A stretch of 20,116 nt of DNA from an uncultured Lachnospiraceae bacterium (GCA_902795985.1 CADBNG010000018.1:1-20116), one strand, 5' to 3'; shown: positions 1-8,454, counted from the first letter of the stretch. Notes: generated by a model from the sequence alone, not told the origin. Translations and numbers: made by a program.

Positions 1-1
1 G

Positions 2-1504
2 TACAACCAGCTGGTGGCACGCCGTGTGCGCGAATGCGGGGTCTATTGTGAGATTCATTCCTACCGGACGGATCTTCGTGAAATCCGGGCAATGAACCCG
101 GCCGGTATTATCCTGACCGGCGGACCCGGGGACTGTTACGAAGAAGGAGCACCCTCCTATACCACGGAACTGTTTGAACTGGGAATTCCGGTATTGGGCC
201 TTTGCTACGGAGCGCAGCTGATGCAGCATCTGCTGGGCGGAAAGGTTGAACGGGCCGAAAACCGGGAATACGGGAAAATAGAAGTAACGGTGGATCCTTC
301 TTCCCCGCTGTTTGCGGGAGTCTCCCCTAAAACCACCTGCTGGATGAGTCATTTTGATTACATTTCAAGGATCGCGCCGGGATTTCGTGTGACGGCGAAG
401 TCGGCAAACTGTCCGGCAGCCGCCTGTGAAGATGCAAACAGAAAGCTCTATGGCATCCAGTTCCATCCGGAGGTTCTGCACACGGCGGAAGGAACGAAAA
501 TGCTGTTCAATTTTGTACGGAATATCTGCGGCTGCGGCGCGGAATGGCGGATGGACTCCTTTGTGGAGAATTCCATTTCGGAGATTCGCGAAAAAGTCGG
601 CAGCGGAAAAGTCCTTCTTGCTCTTTCCGGAGGAGTGGATTCTTCCGTTCTGGCCGCGCTGCTTTCCAGAGCCGTCGGCCGCCAGCTGACCTGCGTTTTT
701 GTGGATCACGGCCTTCTGCGGAAAAATGAAGGCGACCTGGTGGAAAGCGTGTTTGGAGAAAAAGGGGATTTTGATCTTCGATTCATCCGCGTCAATGCCC
801 AGCAGCGCTATTATGACAAACTGAAAGGCGTTACGGAACCGGAACAGAAGCGCAAGAGGATCGGCGAAGAGTTCATCCGAATTTTTGAAGAAGAAGCCAA
901 AAAAATCGGCCAGGTGGATTTTTTTGCCCAGGGAACCATCTATCCGGACGTGGTGGAAAGCGGCCTGGGAGGCGAATCCGCCGTCATCAAATCCCATCAC
1001 AACGTGGGCGGACTTCCGGATTATGTGGATTTTAAGGAGATTCTTGAACCGCTCCGAACGCTGTTCAAGGATGAAGTGCGCAAAGCCGGCCTGCAGCTGG
1101 GCCTTCCGGAGAAACTGGTTTACCGGCAGCCGTTCCCCGGTCCCGGCCTCGGAGTGCGGATTGTCGGAGAGGTCACAGCCCGGAAAGTCTCCATTGTACA
1201 GGATGCGGACTACATTTTTAAAGAAGAAATTGAAAAAGCCGGCCTGGACAGGGAGCTGGACCAGTATTTCGCCGCGCTGACCAATATGCGCTCCGTCGGT
1301 GTGATGGGAGACGAACGCACTTATGATTATGCCGTCTGTCTCCGTGCGGTCCGGACCGTTGATTTCATGACCGCCGAGTGCGCGGATATTCCTTTTGAGG
1401 TCCTTCAGAAAATCATGAACCGGATCATTAATGAAGTAAACGGGGTGAACCGGGTTCTGTTTGATCTGACAAGCAAACCGCCGGGAACGATTGAACTGGA
1501 ATGA
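2..1504 (+). CDS. guaA: GMP synthase (glutamine-hydrolysing), 5'-truncated by window edge
   Basis: Converts XMP to GMP using ATP and glutamine, the last step of guanine nucleotide synthesis in the cytoplasm. The open frame runs from the first bases of the window ([11 protein letters not shown] is internal family sequence), so the true start lies upstream; the GTG at 14 is not a real start. An N-terminal class I glutamine amidotransferase domain shows the nucleophile in GLCYGAQ (Cys codon 203-205) and FHPEV from the catalytic triad. A linker leads to the PP-loop ATP pyrophosphatase domain with SGGVDSS. The C-terminal dimerisation domain contains [13 protein letters not shown] and ends in GTIELE, the usual family end. 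The stop overlaps the next gene by 4 nt (ATGA), which suggests translational coupling. Only the extreme N-terminus is missing. Confidence 0.97.
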   Translation, partial: YNQLVARRVRECGVYCEIHSYRTDLREIRAMNPAGIILTGGPGDCYEEGAPSYTTELFELGIPVLGLCYGAQLMQHLLGGKVERAENREYGKIEVTVDPSSPLFAGVSPKTTCWMSHFDYISRIAPGFRVTAKSANCPAAACEDANRKLYGIQFHPEVLHTAEGTKMLFNFVRNICGCGAEWRMDSFVENSISEIREKVGSGKVLLALSGGVDSSVLAALLSRAVGRQLTCVFVDHGLLRKNEGDLVESVFGEKGDFDLRFIRVNAQQRYYDKLKGVTEPEQKRKRIGEEFIRIFEEEAKKIGQVDFFAQGTIYPDVVESGLGGESAVIKSHHNVGGLPDYVDFKEILEPLRTLFKDEVRKAGLQLGLPEKLVYRQPFPGPGLGVRIVGEVTARKVSIVQDADYIFKEEIEKAGLDRELDQYFAALTNMRSVGVMGDERTYDYAVCLRAVRTVDFMTAECADIPFEVLQKIMNRIINEVNGVNRVLFDLTSKPPGTIELE

Positions 1505-2469
1505 TGGAAAAAACTTACGATATCCTCTGCGTCGGTACGGCGCTCATCGATTCGATTATCCGCTGCTTTGACCCGAACCCGGTATCGGCTACCGGATACC
1601 GGGCGAAGAGCGCTTCTTTGCATGCAGGCGGAGAAGCCGTGAATACTTCCATGGCAGCCGCCAAGCTGGGAATGAAAACAGGGATTTTCTGTTATCTCGG
1701 AGACGATACGGCTGGCCGGTTTATTGAATCGGAGCTGGAGCGGTGCGGGGTGGACACCGGGTCGATCCTTCATTCCGGGAATCATCCCACACCGGTTACA
1801 ACGATGTTTGTGAACGCTGACGGGACACGGAAATCCATAGCGAATGATGCCCATTTTTATAACTTTCATCCGGAACAGTATCCGGAAATACTGGCCCGGG
1901 GACGTGCGGCGCTGTTCGGATCCCTGTTCCGGGCACCGTTTGACGATCCGGAAGCGGTCTTTTCAGCAGTGAAGACAGTCAGGGAAAGCGGAGCTGTCAT
2001 CGCGGCGGATACAAAACTGCCGAATTTCCGTCCCCTTGTCCTGGAGGACTTCCGGGACAGTCTTCCGTGGATTGATTACATCACCCCGAATCAGGACGAG
2101 GCTGAATTTCTGACGGGAAAAAAGGATCCGGAGGAAATGGCCGGCTATCTGCTGAATGCCGGCGTCCGGAATGTCATCCTCAAGCTTGGGGCAGAGGGCT
2201 GCCTGTTTATGAATCATGAAAAAACGATCCGTCTGCCGGCTTATCCGGTCCGGGCCGTTGACGCGACAGGGGCCGGCGACCAGCTGCTCGCCGGATTTGT
2301 TTCGGAGCTTCTGGCGGGAAAAGGGGTAGAAGAGGCCCTGTGCTTCGGCAATGCCTGCGGCGCGATCTGTACGACAGCGGCAGGCGCCGCCGCAGCGTTA
2401 AAAGACCGGCAGCAGGTGCTGGATTTTATGAGTTGTTATGAGGGCGTAATGCCGGAGATTCCGGAATAA
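1501..2469 (+). CDS. PfkB-family carbohydrate/nucleoside kinase
   Basis: Cytosolic ribokinase-like kinase that phosphorylates a sugar or nucleoside with ATP; the substrate cannot be read from sequence. The 322-residue protein has the N-terminal PfkB signature ([16 protein letters not shown], with G43-G44 and N48) and the C-terminal signature [13 protein letters not shown], where D260 is the expected catalytic base and GAGD forms the anion hole. The length is normal for ribokinase, fructokinase or adenosine kinase types. There are two possible ATG codons at 1501 and 1504. The first overlaps the guaA stop as ATGA and no strong Shine-Dalgarno is visible, so translation is probably coupled to guaA. 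The pairing with guaA hints at a nucleoside substrate, but this is inference. Confidence 0.9.
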   Translation: MMEKTYDILCVGTALIDSIIRCFDPNPVSATGYRAKSASLHAGGEAVNTSMAAAKLGMKTGIFCYLGDDTAGRFIESELERCGVDTGSILHSGNHPTPVTTMFVNADGTRKSIANDAHFYNFHPEQYPEILARGRAALFGSLFRAPFDDPEAVFSAVKTVRESGAVIAADTKLPNFRPLVLEDFRDSLPWIDYITPNQDEAEFLTGKKDPEEMAGYLLNAGVRNVILKLGAEGCLFMNHEKTIRLPAYPVRAVDATGAGDQLLAGFVSELLAGKGVEEALCFGNACGAICTTAAGAAAALKDRQQVLDFMSCYEGVMPEIPE

Positions 2470-2528
2470 TGCTGCGGCATAAACCCATGACGGATTGCTG
2501 AAAAGGGAACGGATTGAGCGGAGCGGTG

Positions 2529-3227
2529 ATGCAGAAGGATGAAATGACGGTAATTGCACACGTCAGGACGGATTTTCCCTCAAAGTTCGGAGTGCCGAGA
2601 CAGAGCGGCGCAGTCCCGGAGCTGAAAGGGGAAATCGTTTTTGAAAAGGAATTCCGGAACCCGAAAGCGGTGGAAGGGCTGGAAGCCTTCTCCCGAATCT
2701 GGGTAATCTGGAAGTTTTCGGAAAATGTCCGGGAACAGTGGAAAGCCTCCGTACGGCCGCCGGTTCTGGGCGGAAATACCCGGATCGGGGTTTTCGCGAC
2801 CCGTTCTTCCTATCGTCCGAATCCCCTGGGACTGACGAATCTGAAACTGGATGGCATCGAATATACAGCAGACCGGGGGCCGGTGCTGCATGTGTCCGGG
2901 ATCGATATGATGGATGGCACTCCGGTTTATGATATAAAACCCTACCTGCCGGCGTTTGACGCGCATGAAGCGGAGAGAGCCGGGTTCACGGAAACGGCAC
3001 CGAAAAAGCTGCTGACGGTTTCGGCAGAGGAAGACCTCCTGAGTATTCTCCCGGCAGAGAAGAGGGAGTCTTTGACCCATGTGCTGGAACAGGATCCCCG
3101 GCCTTCTTATCAGGAGGATCCCGGAAGGATTTACGGGTTTCCTTATGCCGGCTTCGAAGTCCGTTTTCGTGTGGATCAAAGAGAACTGAGGGTGCTGGAA
3201 ATCATTCCTGCAGACAGGAAGAAGTAA
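2529..3227 (+). CDS. trmO: tRNA (N6-threonylcarbamoyladenosine(37)-N6)-methyltransferase TrmO
   Basis: TsaA/UPF0066 family enzyme that methylates t6A37 in tRNA with SAM to give m6t6A, improving decoding of ACY threonine codons. Family blocks are clear: KFGVPRQSG near the N-terminus, RPPVLGGNTRIGVFATRSSYRPNPLGL in the SAM-binding beta-barrel (written here as two adjacent blocks, RPPVLGGNTR and GVFATRSSYRPNPLGL), DGTPVYDIKPYLP, and DPRPSY in the C-terminal lobe. The start is uncertain. TTG 2514, ATG 2529 (GGAG 5 nt upstream) and ATG 2544 (AGAAGG 5 nt upstream) are all possible. ATG 2529 gives an N-terminus of the same length as the E. coli protein and was chosen for that reason. The gene sits in the guaA-to-dehydrogenase run with 59 nt upstream and 11 nt downstream. 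Confidence 0.93.
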   Translation: MQKDEMTVIAHVRTDFPSKFGVPRQSGAVPELKGEIVFEKEFRNPKAVEGLEAFSRIWVIWKFSENVREQWKASVRPPVLGGNTRIGVFATRSSYRPNPLGLTNLKLDGIEYTADRGPVLHVSGIDMMDGTPVYDIKPYLPAFDAHEAERAGFTETAPKKLLTVSAEEDLLSILPAEKRESLTHVLEQDPRPSYQEDPGRIYGFPYAGFEVRFRVDQRELRVLEIIPADRKK

Positions 3228-3238
3228 AGGAGAAAACT

Positions 3239-4201
3239 ATGGGAAAAAAGGCCGTCATTGCCGTCAAACTGCTGAACGAGGAGCAGAAAGCCAGGATCCT
3301 GAAAGCTGGGGATGAACTGAACTGGTCCGTAAAGATCTGTGATTCGGAAGAGGAAGCCCTGGCGGAGGCTGCGGATGCCGAAGTCGTTTTTTCGAGCTAT
3401 CTTTCCCTTACAGGGGCAGCCCGCTGCGTAAAATGGTACTGCATTCCTTATGCGGGTGTGGACGAATACACCGCTCCGGGAGTTTTCGCCTCTCCGGAGG
3501 CTGTGCTGACGAATGCTTCAGGAGCTTATGGGGTGACCATTTCAGAGCATGTGATTATGGTAACGCTGACGGTCCTGCGAAGACAGATGGAGTATTTCCG
3601 GTATATTTCCGAAAAAAAATGGATCCGGAAGCTTCCGGTTCGCTCCATTCATCAAAGCCGCGTGACTTTGCTGGGCACCGGAGATATCGGAAAGGAAACC
3701 GCGAAAAGAATCCGCGGCTTCGGGCCGGAAAAGATCATTGGAGTGAACCGCAGCGGAGCCGGCTGTGAAGAATTATTTGATGAAACGATCCCTGCGGACC
3801 GGCTGGAAGAGATCCTTCCGTCCAGCGAAATTCTGATTCTGTCACTCCCGAACACAAAAGAGACCCGGCATATTCTGGATGAAACACGTCTGGCCCTCCT
3901 GCCTGACGGAGCCGTTATTGTCAATGTAGGGCGCGGTTCCTGCATTGATGAAAAGGCGCTGGAGAAAGAACTCCGGTCCGGCCGTCTTTTCGCCGCGCTT
4001 GACGTCTTTGAGCAGGAACCGCTGCCGGAGGAATCCTCTCTTTGGAACTGTCCGAATCTGCTGATTACCCCGCATGTCGCCGGGGATCTGACGCTGGCAT
4101 ACACCCGCGAAAAAGCGATTGAATTCTTTCTCGATAATCTGTACCGATACAGTACGGGAAAACCGCTGCTGCATCAGGTGGATCGTAAAAAAGGGTATTA
4201 A
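3239..4201 (+). CDS. D-isomer-specific 2-hydroxyacid dehydrogenase (NAD-dependent)
   Basis: Oxidoreductase of the D-2-hydroxyacid dehydrogenase family, interconverting a 2-hydroxyacid and a 2-oxoacid with NAD(P)H in the cytosol. The substrate is not resolvable (glycerate, phosphoglycerate or lactate types are all possible). The 320-residue chain has a flavodoxin-like substrate domain at both ends around a Rossmann domain with LLGTGDIG (GxGxxG). Catalytic residues are visible as R232 in NVGRGSCID, E260 in DVFEQEPLP and H279 in TPHVAG. AAAGGAG stands directly before ATG 3239 at normal spacing. It is the last gene of the plus-strand run and its stop codon merges with the first base of a strong palindrome (4201-4240) that likely terminates the transcript. 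Confidence 0.92.
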   Translation: MGKKAVIAVKLLNEEQKARILKAGDELNWSVKICDSEEEALAEAADAEVVFSSYLSLTGAARCVKWYCIPYAGVDEYTAPGVFASPEAVLTNASGAYGVTISEHVIMVTLTVLRRQMEYFRYISEKKWIRKLPVRSIHQSRVTLLGTGDIGKETAKRIRGFGPEKIIGVNRSGAGCEELFDETIPADRLEEILPSSEILILSLPNTKETRHILDETRLALLPDGAVIVNVGRGSCIDEKALEKELRSGRLFAALDVFEQEPLPEESSLWNCPNLLITPHVAGDLTLAYTREKAIEFFLDNLYRYSTGKPLLHQVDRKKGY

Positions 4202-4240
4202 AAACCGGCGACACCGGGACGGTTCCCTGTCGCCGGTTTT
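4201..4240. terminator. Bidirectional intrinsic terminator between convergent genes
   Basis: A perfect 13-bp inverted repeat, AAAACCGGCGACA (4201-4213) and TGTCGCCGGTTTT (4228-4240), surrounds a 14-nt loop that can itself form GGGA/TCCC. The stem has A4 on one side and T4 on the other, so it can end transcription from both the dehydrogenase (plus) and the PIN-like gene (minus). It overlaps the first copy of the tandem repeat described separately. Confidence 0.75.
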
Positions 4241-4321
4241 CAGCGCCGGGACGGCTCTTTGGCGACACCGGGACGGTTCCCTGTCGCCGGTTTTCAACGT
4301 CGGGACGGCTTTTTGCCGTCC
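4207..4321. repeat. Tandem 54-nt palindromic repeat (two copies) plus terminal hairpin
   Basis: Copy 1 (4207-4260) and copy 2 (4261-4314) are 54 nt each and differ at only three positions, all C/T or G/A transitions. Each copy contains the hairpin GGCGACA ... TGTCGCC around a GGGACGGTTCCC core and a second GGGACGG motif. The second copy is closed by a further perfect 7-bp hairpin, GGACGGC-TTTTT-GCCGTCC (4303-4321). The element fills the whole gap between two convergent stop codons and carries no convincing gene. It resembles REP/MITE-like intergenic palindromes; no transposase is nearby. Confidence 0.85.
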
Positions 4322-4327
4322 TTATAC

Positions 4328-5257
4328 TTATAAATACTCGCGAATCATTCCGTAATATTCCAGTCCGGCTTTCTGGCCAAACCGTTTGACGCACCAGATA
4401 TAGACCTGCTGCTTGCAGTTCTTTTCTTCACAGTGCTTTACGGCAAACGAGGTGATTTCACCTTTGACGATCTGGTCGACAGCGCCTTCACTGAGGGCTT
4501 TCATCAGCGTGTTGTTCAGTTCGGTCTTGAAATCCGGTGCCTGACGGACGGGAGAAGCAGCCGCTTTGCTCTGGGCAGCAGCTTCCGTTTCCTGCACGGC
4601 CTCCGCAGAAGAGGAAGAGGCTTTTTGTGCCGCAGCCTTTTTGCCGGAGCCGTTTCGGTTCTGTGAATTGTTTTTCCTTCCGTTTCCGCTTCGTGCGGCC
4701 GTATTCTTATCCGAAACAACAATCTCCGTCGCGGCTTCGGAAACCGGGATGATTTCAGCCTTTGCTTCCGGCGCTGCTTCCGCAGCCGGAGTTTCAGGAG
4801 CTGCCGTGTTTCTGGAAGCGGAACGGGCTCTGGAGGAAGAAGCGCTTTTAGAGGATCCGCGGGACCTTCCGGAGGATGATTTCTGGGAATGCTCGATCGG
4901 ACGCTTGGTCAGATCCGCGCAGCTTTCCACTTTTCCGCCCAGACGGCCCATCAGTTCCATGGAATGCTCATATCCCTTGTCCTTGCTGACAATATAGTAG
5001 GAGGCTTTCGGATTTGCCCTGGATCCGATCAGAAAACCGAGGTAGCCGATCAGCTCCCGGTCCAGTTCCTGCTTGCCCCTGGCGGAGCGGATGGCTTTCA
5101 GAGTCCCCTTAAACCCTCCGTCAAATACATCCAGCGAAAGCTTTTTTGCGTTATCGGTATAAATGATATATACGAAATCTGTTTCGTCGAGGGTTTCCAG
5201 TCCTTTCAGGCCCTCTTCGTGTACGTTTTCAAAATCGATTAAGAAAATATCGTTCAT
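4328..5257 (-). CDS. PIN-like (NYN/PIN7-type) domain protein with low-complexity linker
   Basis: Residues about 1-120 look like a PIN-like nuclease fold: the N-terminal FLIDFENV (D8, E10, N11) is the typical first acidic strand, and YYIVSKDKGYE supplies the later acidic Asp. Such domains cleave or bind RNA with divalent metal; activity here is inferred. Residues about 125-240 are a Ser/Ala/Arg/Lys-rich, probably disordered, linker. The last ~65 residues form a compact helical segment with three Cys (HCEEKNC, WCVKRFG) of unknown role, possibly a nucleic-acid or partner-binding module. An AGAGG site lies 7 nt before the ATG. It is monocistronic on the minus strand, converges on the upstream dehydrogenase, and diverges from the metallopeptidase gene. 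Confidence 0.85.
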   Translation of the reverse strand: MNDIFLIDFENVHEEGLKGLETLDETDFVYIIYTDNAKKLSLDVFDGGFKGTLKAIRSARGKQELDRELIGYLGFLIGSRANPKASYYIVSKDKGYEHSMELMGRLGGKVESCADLTKRPIEHSQKSSSGRSRGSSKSASSSRARSASRNTAAPETPAAEAAPEAKAEIIPVSEAATEIVVSDKNTAARSGNGRKNNSQNRNGSGKKAAAQKASSSSAEAVQETEAAAQSKAAASPVRQAPDFKTELNNTLMKALSEGAVDQIVKGEITSFAVKHCEEKNCKQQVYIWCVKRFGQKAGLEYYGMIREYL

Positions 5258-5305
5258 GATGCATCCTCTTTATAATGAATTGATTAATAATCACACTAAT
5301 AATTT

Positions 5306-5314
5306 ATTATAACA
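5306..5314 (-). promoter_or_regulatory. Extended -10 promoter for the PIN-like gene
   Basis: On the minus strand the sequence reads TGTTATAAT, a perfect TATAAT (5311 to 5306) with an extended TGn. No good -35 is seen at 17 nt, which is typical of extended -10 promoters. It would start a short leader of roughly 40 nt before the ATG at 5257. The flanking DNA is strongly AT-rich. Confidence 0.6.
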
Positions 5315-5343
5315 CAACCGGAGCATTAATGGGAATGATTGCT

Positions 5344-5372
5344 TTGACTTTTCACAATCAGACGGGTATGAT
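5344..5372 (+). promoter_or_regulatory. Sigma-A promoter giving a predicted leaderless mRNA
   Basis: TTGACT (5344-5349), a 17-nt spacer and TATGAT (5367-5372) form a near-consensus sigma-A promoter. The hexamer is followed by exactly six bases (GGCCTC) and then the ATG of the metallopeptidase at 5379, so the expected +1 is the A of the start codon. No Shine-Dalgarno precedes this ATG. Confidence 0.7.
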
Positions 5373-5378
5373 GGCCTC

Positions 5379-5942
5379 ATGGCTGAAAATGAATGGAAAT
5401 ACAGGGTTATACAAAGCAGACGTAAAAGCATTGCCCTTCAGATTACGGAAGAAGGCCTGGTGGTGCGCGCGCCGTACGGAACAGGCAGCGCGGAAATCCG
5501 GAAAGTGGTGGAAAAACACCGGGAATGGATCCGCAGACATCTGGAAAAGGAGCAGGAACGGAAAAAGAATGAAGAAAACATGCCGAAGCTTTCGGAAGCC
5601 GAGCTTCGGGAGCTGGCTCAGAAGGCGTTAAAAGTGATACCGGAGAGGGTGGGCTATTATGCGCCGATCATAGGAGTGAATTACGGGCGCATCACGATCC
5701 GGAACCAGCGGACCCGCTGGGGAAGCTGTTCGTCAAAGGGAAACCTGAATTTCAACTGCCTGCTGATGCTGACGCCGCCGGAAGTGATCGACAGCGTTGT
5801 CGTACATGAATTGTGTCACCGGAAGGAAATGAATCATTCGAAACGGTTCTATGCGGAAGTTCTGAAAGCGTTTCCGGAGTACCGGAAGTGGCAGATGTGG
5901 CTCAAACGGAACGGTCCGCTTCTGCTTGCGAGGCTGCCCTGA
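5379..5942 (+). CDS. YgjP-type (M48 superfamily, DUF45) zinc metallopeptidase
   Basis: Predicted cytosolic zinc metalloprotein of the YgjP/WLM group; substrates in this family are not established. The 187-residue protein shows the zinc motif HELCH (H143, E144, H147) followed by N152-H153 and KRFY, matching the HExxH...NH arrangement, and the family block RTRWGSCSSKGNLNFNCLL just before it. The N-terminal strand segment KYRVIQSRRKSIALQI is also typical. A short charged stretch at residues ~50-75 may be coiled. The ATG is preceded by a promoter whose +1 falls on the ATG, so the mRNA is predicted to be leaderless. Length is slightly short for the family but all motifs are present. Confidence 0.92.
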   Translation: MAENEWKYRVIQSRRKSIALQITEEGLVVRAPYGTGSAEIRKVVEKHREWIRRHLEKEQERKKNEENMPKLSEAELRELAQKALKVIPERVGYYAPIIGVNYGRITIRNQRTRWGSCSSKGNLNFNCLLMLTPPEVIDSVVVHELCHRKEMNHSKRFYAEVLKAFPEYRKWQMWLKRNGPLLLARLP

Positions 5943-6033
5943 ACAGACAGGATGTTTCAACAGTGTAACCTGATCATTACAGAGGACTGAACGATACGTG
6001 TACAATAACAGGCAGGAATCGTTCGGACAGAAA

Positions 6034-6053
6034 AGGCCGGAACGGACCGGCCT
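6034..6053 (+). other. GC-rich hairpin just upstream of pgeF
   Basis: AGGCCGG (6034-6040), a 6-nt loop and CCGGCCT (6047-6053) form a perfect 7-bp stem followed by a short GTTT. It lies between the metallopeptidase stop and the pgeF ribosome binding site (GGAG 6061-6064). It could be a weak terminator for the upstream gene or a leader structure for pgeF; the T-run is too short to be sure. A further 7-bp inverted repeat GAACGAT/ATCGTTC (5989-5995, 6018-6024) precedes it. Confidence 0.45.
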
Positions 6054-6070
6054 GTTTGCCGGAGAAAAAG

Positions 6071-6919
6071 ATGGATCCGAAGTATCGCAGTATGTTTCAT
6101 TTCCGAAACGGGGACGACCTGTTCCTGTTTCATGATAAAGAAATTCCTTATCTGTCCTTCCGATGCCTGGATCAGACAGGGATTGTTAAGAGCGCTTTCA
6201 CGCTGAGACAGAAGAAATCCGGACAGTCGGTCTGCCTGTTCTGGCATGAAGAAGTGGACGAAAACCGGGTTCGGCAGGATAACGCGATCCTTGCGGAAGA
6301 GCTGGGAGGCCGCCTTTCGGGAAGGGTCAGCGCCGCGCAGAAGCATACGGCCAATGTTCATGTTGTAACGGAAAAAGACCTGGGATCCTGCCTTCCGGTC
6401 AGTCCGATCGAAGAAACGGATGCCCTGGTTACAGATCTTCCGGGCACCTGGCTCTGTGTGAGTGTGGCGGACTGTATTCCGCTTTTATTTGTGGATCCGG
6501 TGAAAAAAGTGATTGCCGCGGCTCATTCCGGCCGGAAGGGAACCCAAAAAGGAATCGGCCGGGAAACGGTGCGCGTAATGAAAGAGGCTTTCGGATGCAG
6601 CCCGGAGGATATAATCGCGACGATCGGGCCGGGAATCTGTGCTGGCTGCTATGAGGTCGGACCGGAGATTTATGACGAATTTGCCGCGGAATGGCCGAAA
6701 GAGAAACGGGATGCCGTCTTTTGCAGAACCGGTGAGAAGGATCATCTCGATCTGTGGGAAGCAAACCGAATTGTCTTGCGGGAAGCAGGCCTGAAGGAAG
6801 AGAATATTACGGTAACGAACCTGTGCAACCGCTGTAACAGCAGATGGTTTTACTCCTATCGGGCGGACGGGAAGATCCTGAATCAGATCGCTGCCTGTCT
6901 GTTCCTGCGGGAAATGTAA
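6071..6919 (+). CDS. pgeF: Peptidoglycan editing factor / multicopper polyphenol oxidase-like (laccase domain, COG1496)
   Basis: Member of the YfiH/LACC1 family. Members act as purine-nucleoside-processing enzymes and, in E. coli, remove misincorporated L-Ser from cell-wall precursors; which activity applies here is not known. Family metal-site residues are present: H92 in QKHTANV, C135 in VADCIPL and H152 in AAHSGRKGT. Other family blocks are IGPGICAGCYEVG and NLCNRCNSRWFYSYRADG near the C-terminus. ATG 6071 was chosen because GGAG lies 6 nt upstream; a TTG at 6056 would add five residues without a site. The 282-residue length is normal. It follows the metallopeptidase on the same strand after 128 nt. 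Confidence 0.92.
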   Translation: MDPKYRSMFHFRNGDDLFLFHDKEIPYLSFRCLDQTGIVKSAFTLRQKKSGQSVCLFWHEEVDENRVRQDNAILAEELGGRLSGRVSAAQKHTANVHVVTEKDLGSCLPVSPIEETDALVTDLPGTWLCVSVADCIPLLFVDPVKKVIAAAHSGRKGTQKGIGRETVRVMKEAFGCSPEDIIATIGPGICAGCYEVGPEIYDEFAAEWPKEKRDAVFCRTGEKDHLDLWEANRIVLREAGLKEENITVTNLCNRCNSRWFYSYRADGKILNQIAACLFLREM

Positions 6920-6989
6920 AAAAATAAGAGCACGCTGTTAAATTTTGCACAATATATAACGAATTATAGTACTCCTTTTACTCAGAACG

Positions 6990-6998
6990 TGCTATAAT
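6990..6998 (+). promoter_or_regulatory. Extended -10 promoter for the L,D-transpeptidase gene
   Basis: TGCTATAAT is a perfect extended -10 (TG 6990-6991, TATAAT 6993-6998). No strong -35 is found at 16-18 nt. The predicted start near 7005 gives a ~50-nt leader containing a 6-bp hairpin TCCCCT/AGGGGA (7014-7019, 7026-7031) followed by the purine-rich ribosome binding region AAGAAGGGAAG. Confidence 0.6.
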
Positions 6999-7053
6999 AT
7001 TCATTTAGAATGTTCCCCTGACTGAAGGGGAGAAGAAGGGAAGTTCTTTTATC

Positions 7054-8433
7054 ATGCGTAAAAGGGTCTGGATACCTTTAACGATTCTGGCATGCGCCGC
7101 GGCGGCACTTACAATCATTTATTTCTACGGTAAAAACTATTTCACCGATCATTTCGCCTATCAGGTATACGTCAACGGGACGGACGTTTCCAAAACGGAA
7201 ATGGATTCCGTACTGTCCGGCATAAAAAGCACGTATCCCGAAACATTTACCATAAAGGAAAAAGACGGAAGTGAAGTGACGGTTTCCCTCGAGGGACTGG
7301 TCACCAATGATGATATCGACCGTTTTATTGCCGCCCAGAAGGAGGCGGCCCCGACCTGGTTTTATTCCCTTTTCAATGAAACACGGTTTACCGCTTCCGA
7401 CCGGATGGAATTCAAACAGGATGAATTTGTGGAACGGGTGGAGGAGAAGCTTCAGGAGGTGAAGCGGACGCCCGCCAAAGACGCGGAACTGGATATTCAG
7501 AAAATGGAAGTGATTCCCGAAAAGGAAGGCAATGAGATCAACCTGACCGCCGCGGCGGAAAAAGCGCTGAACGCAGTGAACGATAATGTTTATGAGATTT
7601 CACTCGACAGTGAATATCTTGAGCCGAAAGTCCTCCGGGATGATCCTTCGCTGCTTTCGGTTATCGACGAATACGAGAAGAGGATCGACCGGGAAATTAC
7701 CGTTTATCTTACCGGGGATCTGACTTCAAAGATTAAACGCAAATCCCTTGAAAAGTGGATTTCCTATAACGGGAAAGAATTTGTGACAGATGATGACGGC
7801 GTCCGGCAATACGTGGAAAAACTGGCTTCAAAATACAATACTGCCTATTCCGAACGGGAGTTTACCACTTCCTATGGAACCGTGATCGGGGTCGGCCAGG
7901 GAGCGGATGACAGTTATGCCGGCTGGATGCTGGACGAGGACGCAACGTTTGACAACGTTCTGGAGGCCGTGAAAGAACAGAACAGTGAAGCCGATGCCGT
8001 CTGGATTCTGGAGGGTTATACTCTGGATAAAAACGCCAATGATATCGGCGGCACTTATATCGAAATCAGCGTGGACGACCAGCACATGTGGTTCTATAAG
8101 GATTATGAACTGATGCTGGATACGGATGTCGTAACCGGCACGGAAACCAATCCGGACCGGCGCACCCCCCGCGGACTGTTTTATCTGCTGGAGATGGCGA
8201 GCCCTTATGTGATGCACGGCGACTACGGCCAGCAGCCCTGTGAGTATTTTATTAAAGTGACCTGGGACGGCGTTGCGATTCACGACGCCGACTGGCAGCC
8301 GTATTTTGGCGGGGATATCTATCTGACAGCCGGTTCCCACGGATGCATCAATACCCCTCACGAAGTGGTTGCCGTGCTCTGGGATTATCTGTATGAGATG
8401 GAAGACTGGCAGATTCCGGTGATCATCTACTGA
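7054..8433 (+). CDS. Membrane-anchored L,D-transpeptidase (YkuD domain) with PG-binding region
   Basis: Likely forms 3-3 cross-links, or attaches proteins to peptidoglycan, outside the membrane. The N-terminus (MRKR, then a hydrophobic helix at about residues 6-25) is a signal anchor with an extracellular bulk. Residues about 35-310 match the two-part extracellular region usually annotated as putative peptidoglycan-binding domains in Clostridia. The C-terminal YkuD domain shows H410 (IHDADWQPYFGG) and the catalytic SHGCINTP with H429 and C431. The 459-residue length fits this group. The start has a loose purine-rich site about 10 nt upstream and its own promoter. The gene appears monocistronic and ends just before a palindromic element. 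Confidence 0.93.
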   Translation: MRKRVWIPLTILACAAAALTIIYFYGKNYFTDHFAYQVYVNGTDVSKTEMDSVLSGIKSTYPETFTIKEKDGSEVTVSLEGLVTNDDIDRFIAAQKEAAPTWFYSLFNETRFTASDRMEFKQDEFVERVEEKLQEVKRTPAKDAELDIQKMEVIPEKEGNEINLTAAAEKALNAVNDNVYEISLDSEYLEPKVLRDDPSLLSVIDEYEKRIDREITVYLTGDLTSKIKRKSLEKWISYNGKEFVTDDDGVRQYVEKLASKYNTAYSEREFTTSYGTVIGVGQGADDSYAGWMLDEDATFDNVLEAVKEQNSEADAVWILEGYTLDKNANDIGGTYIEISVDDQHMWFYKDYELMLDTDVVTGTETNPDRRTPRGLFYLLEMASPYVMHGDYGQQPCEYFIKVTWDGVAIHDADWQPYFGGDIYLTAGSHGCINTPHEVVAVLWDYLYEMEDWQIPVIIY

Positions 8434-8454
8434 TTCTCCGGGGAACAGGAAAAC

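Noticed and set aside
4201..4321. CRISPR-like array
   Set aside because: Only two adjoining units with no spacers between them, and no cas genes in the window.
4119..4355. Short open frames across the tandem repeat at 4207-4321
   Set aside because: Their repeated peptide pattern comes directly from the 54-nt DNA repeat; no starts with ribosome binding sites.
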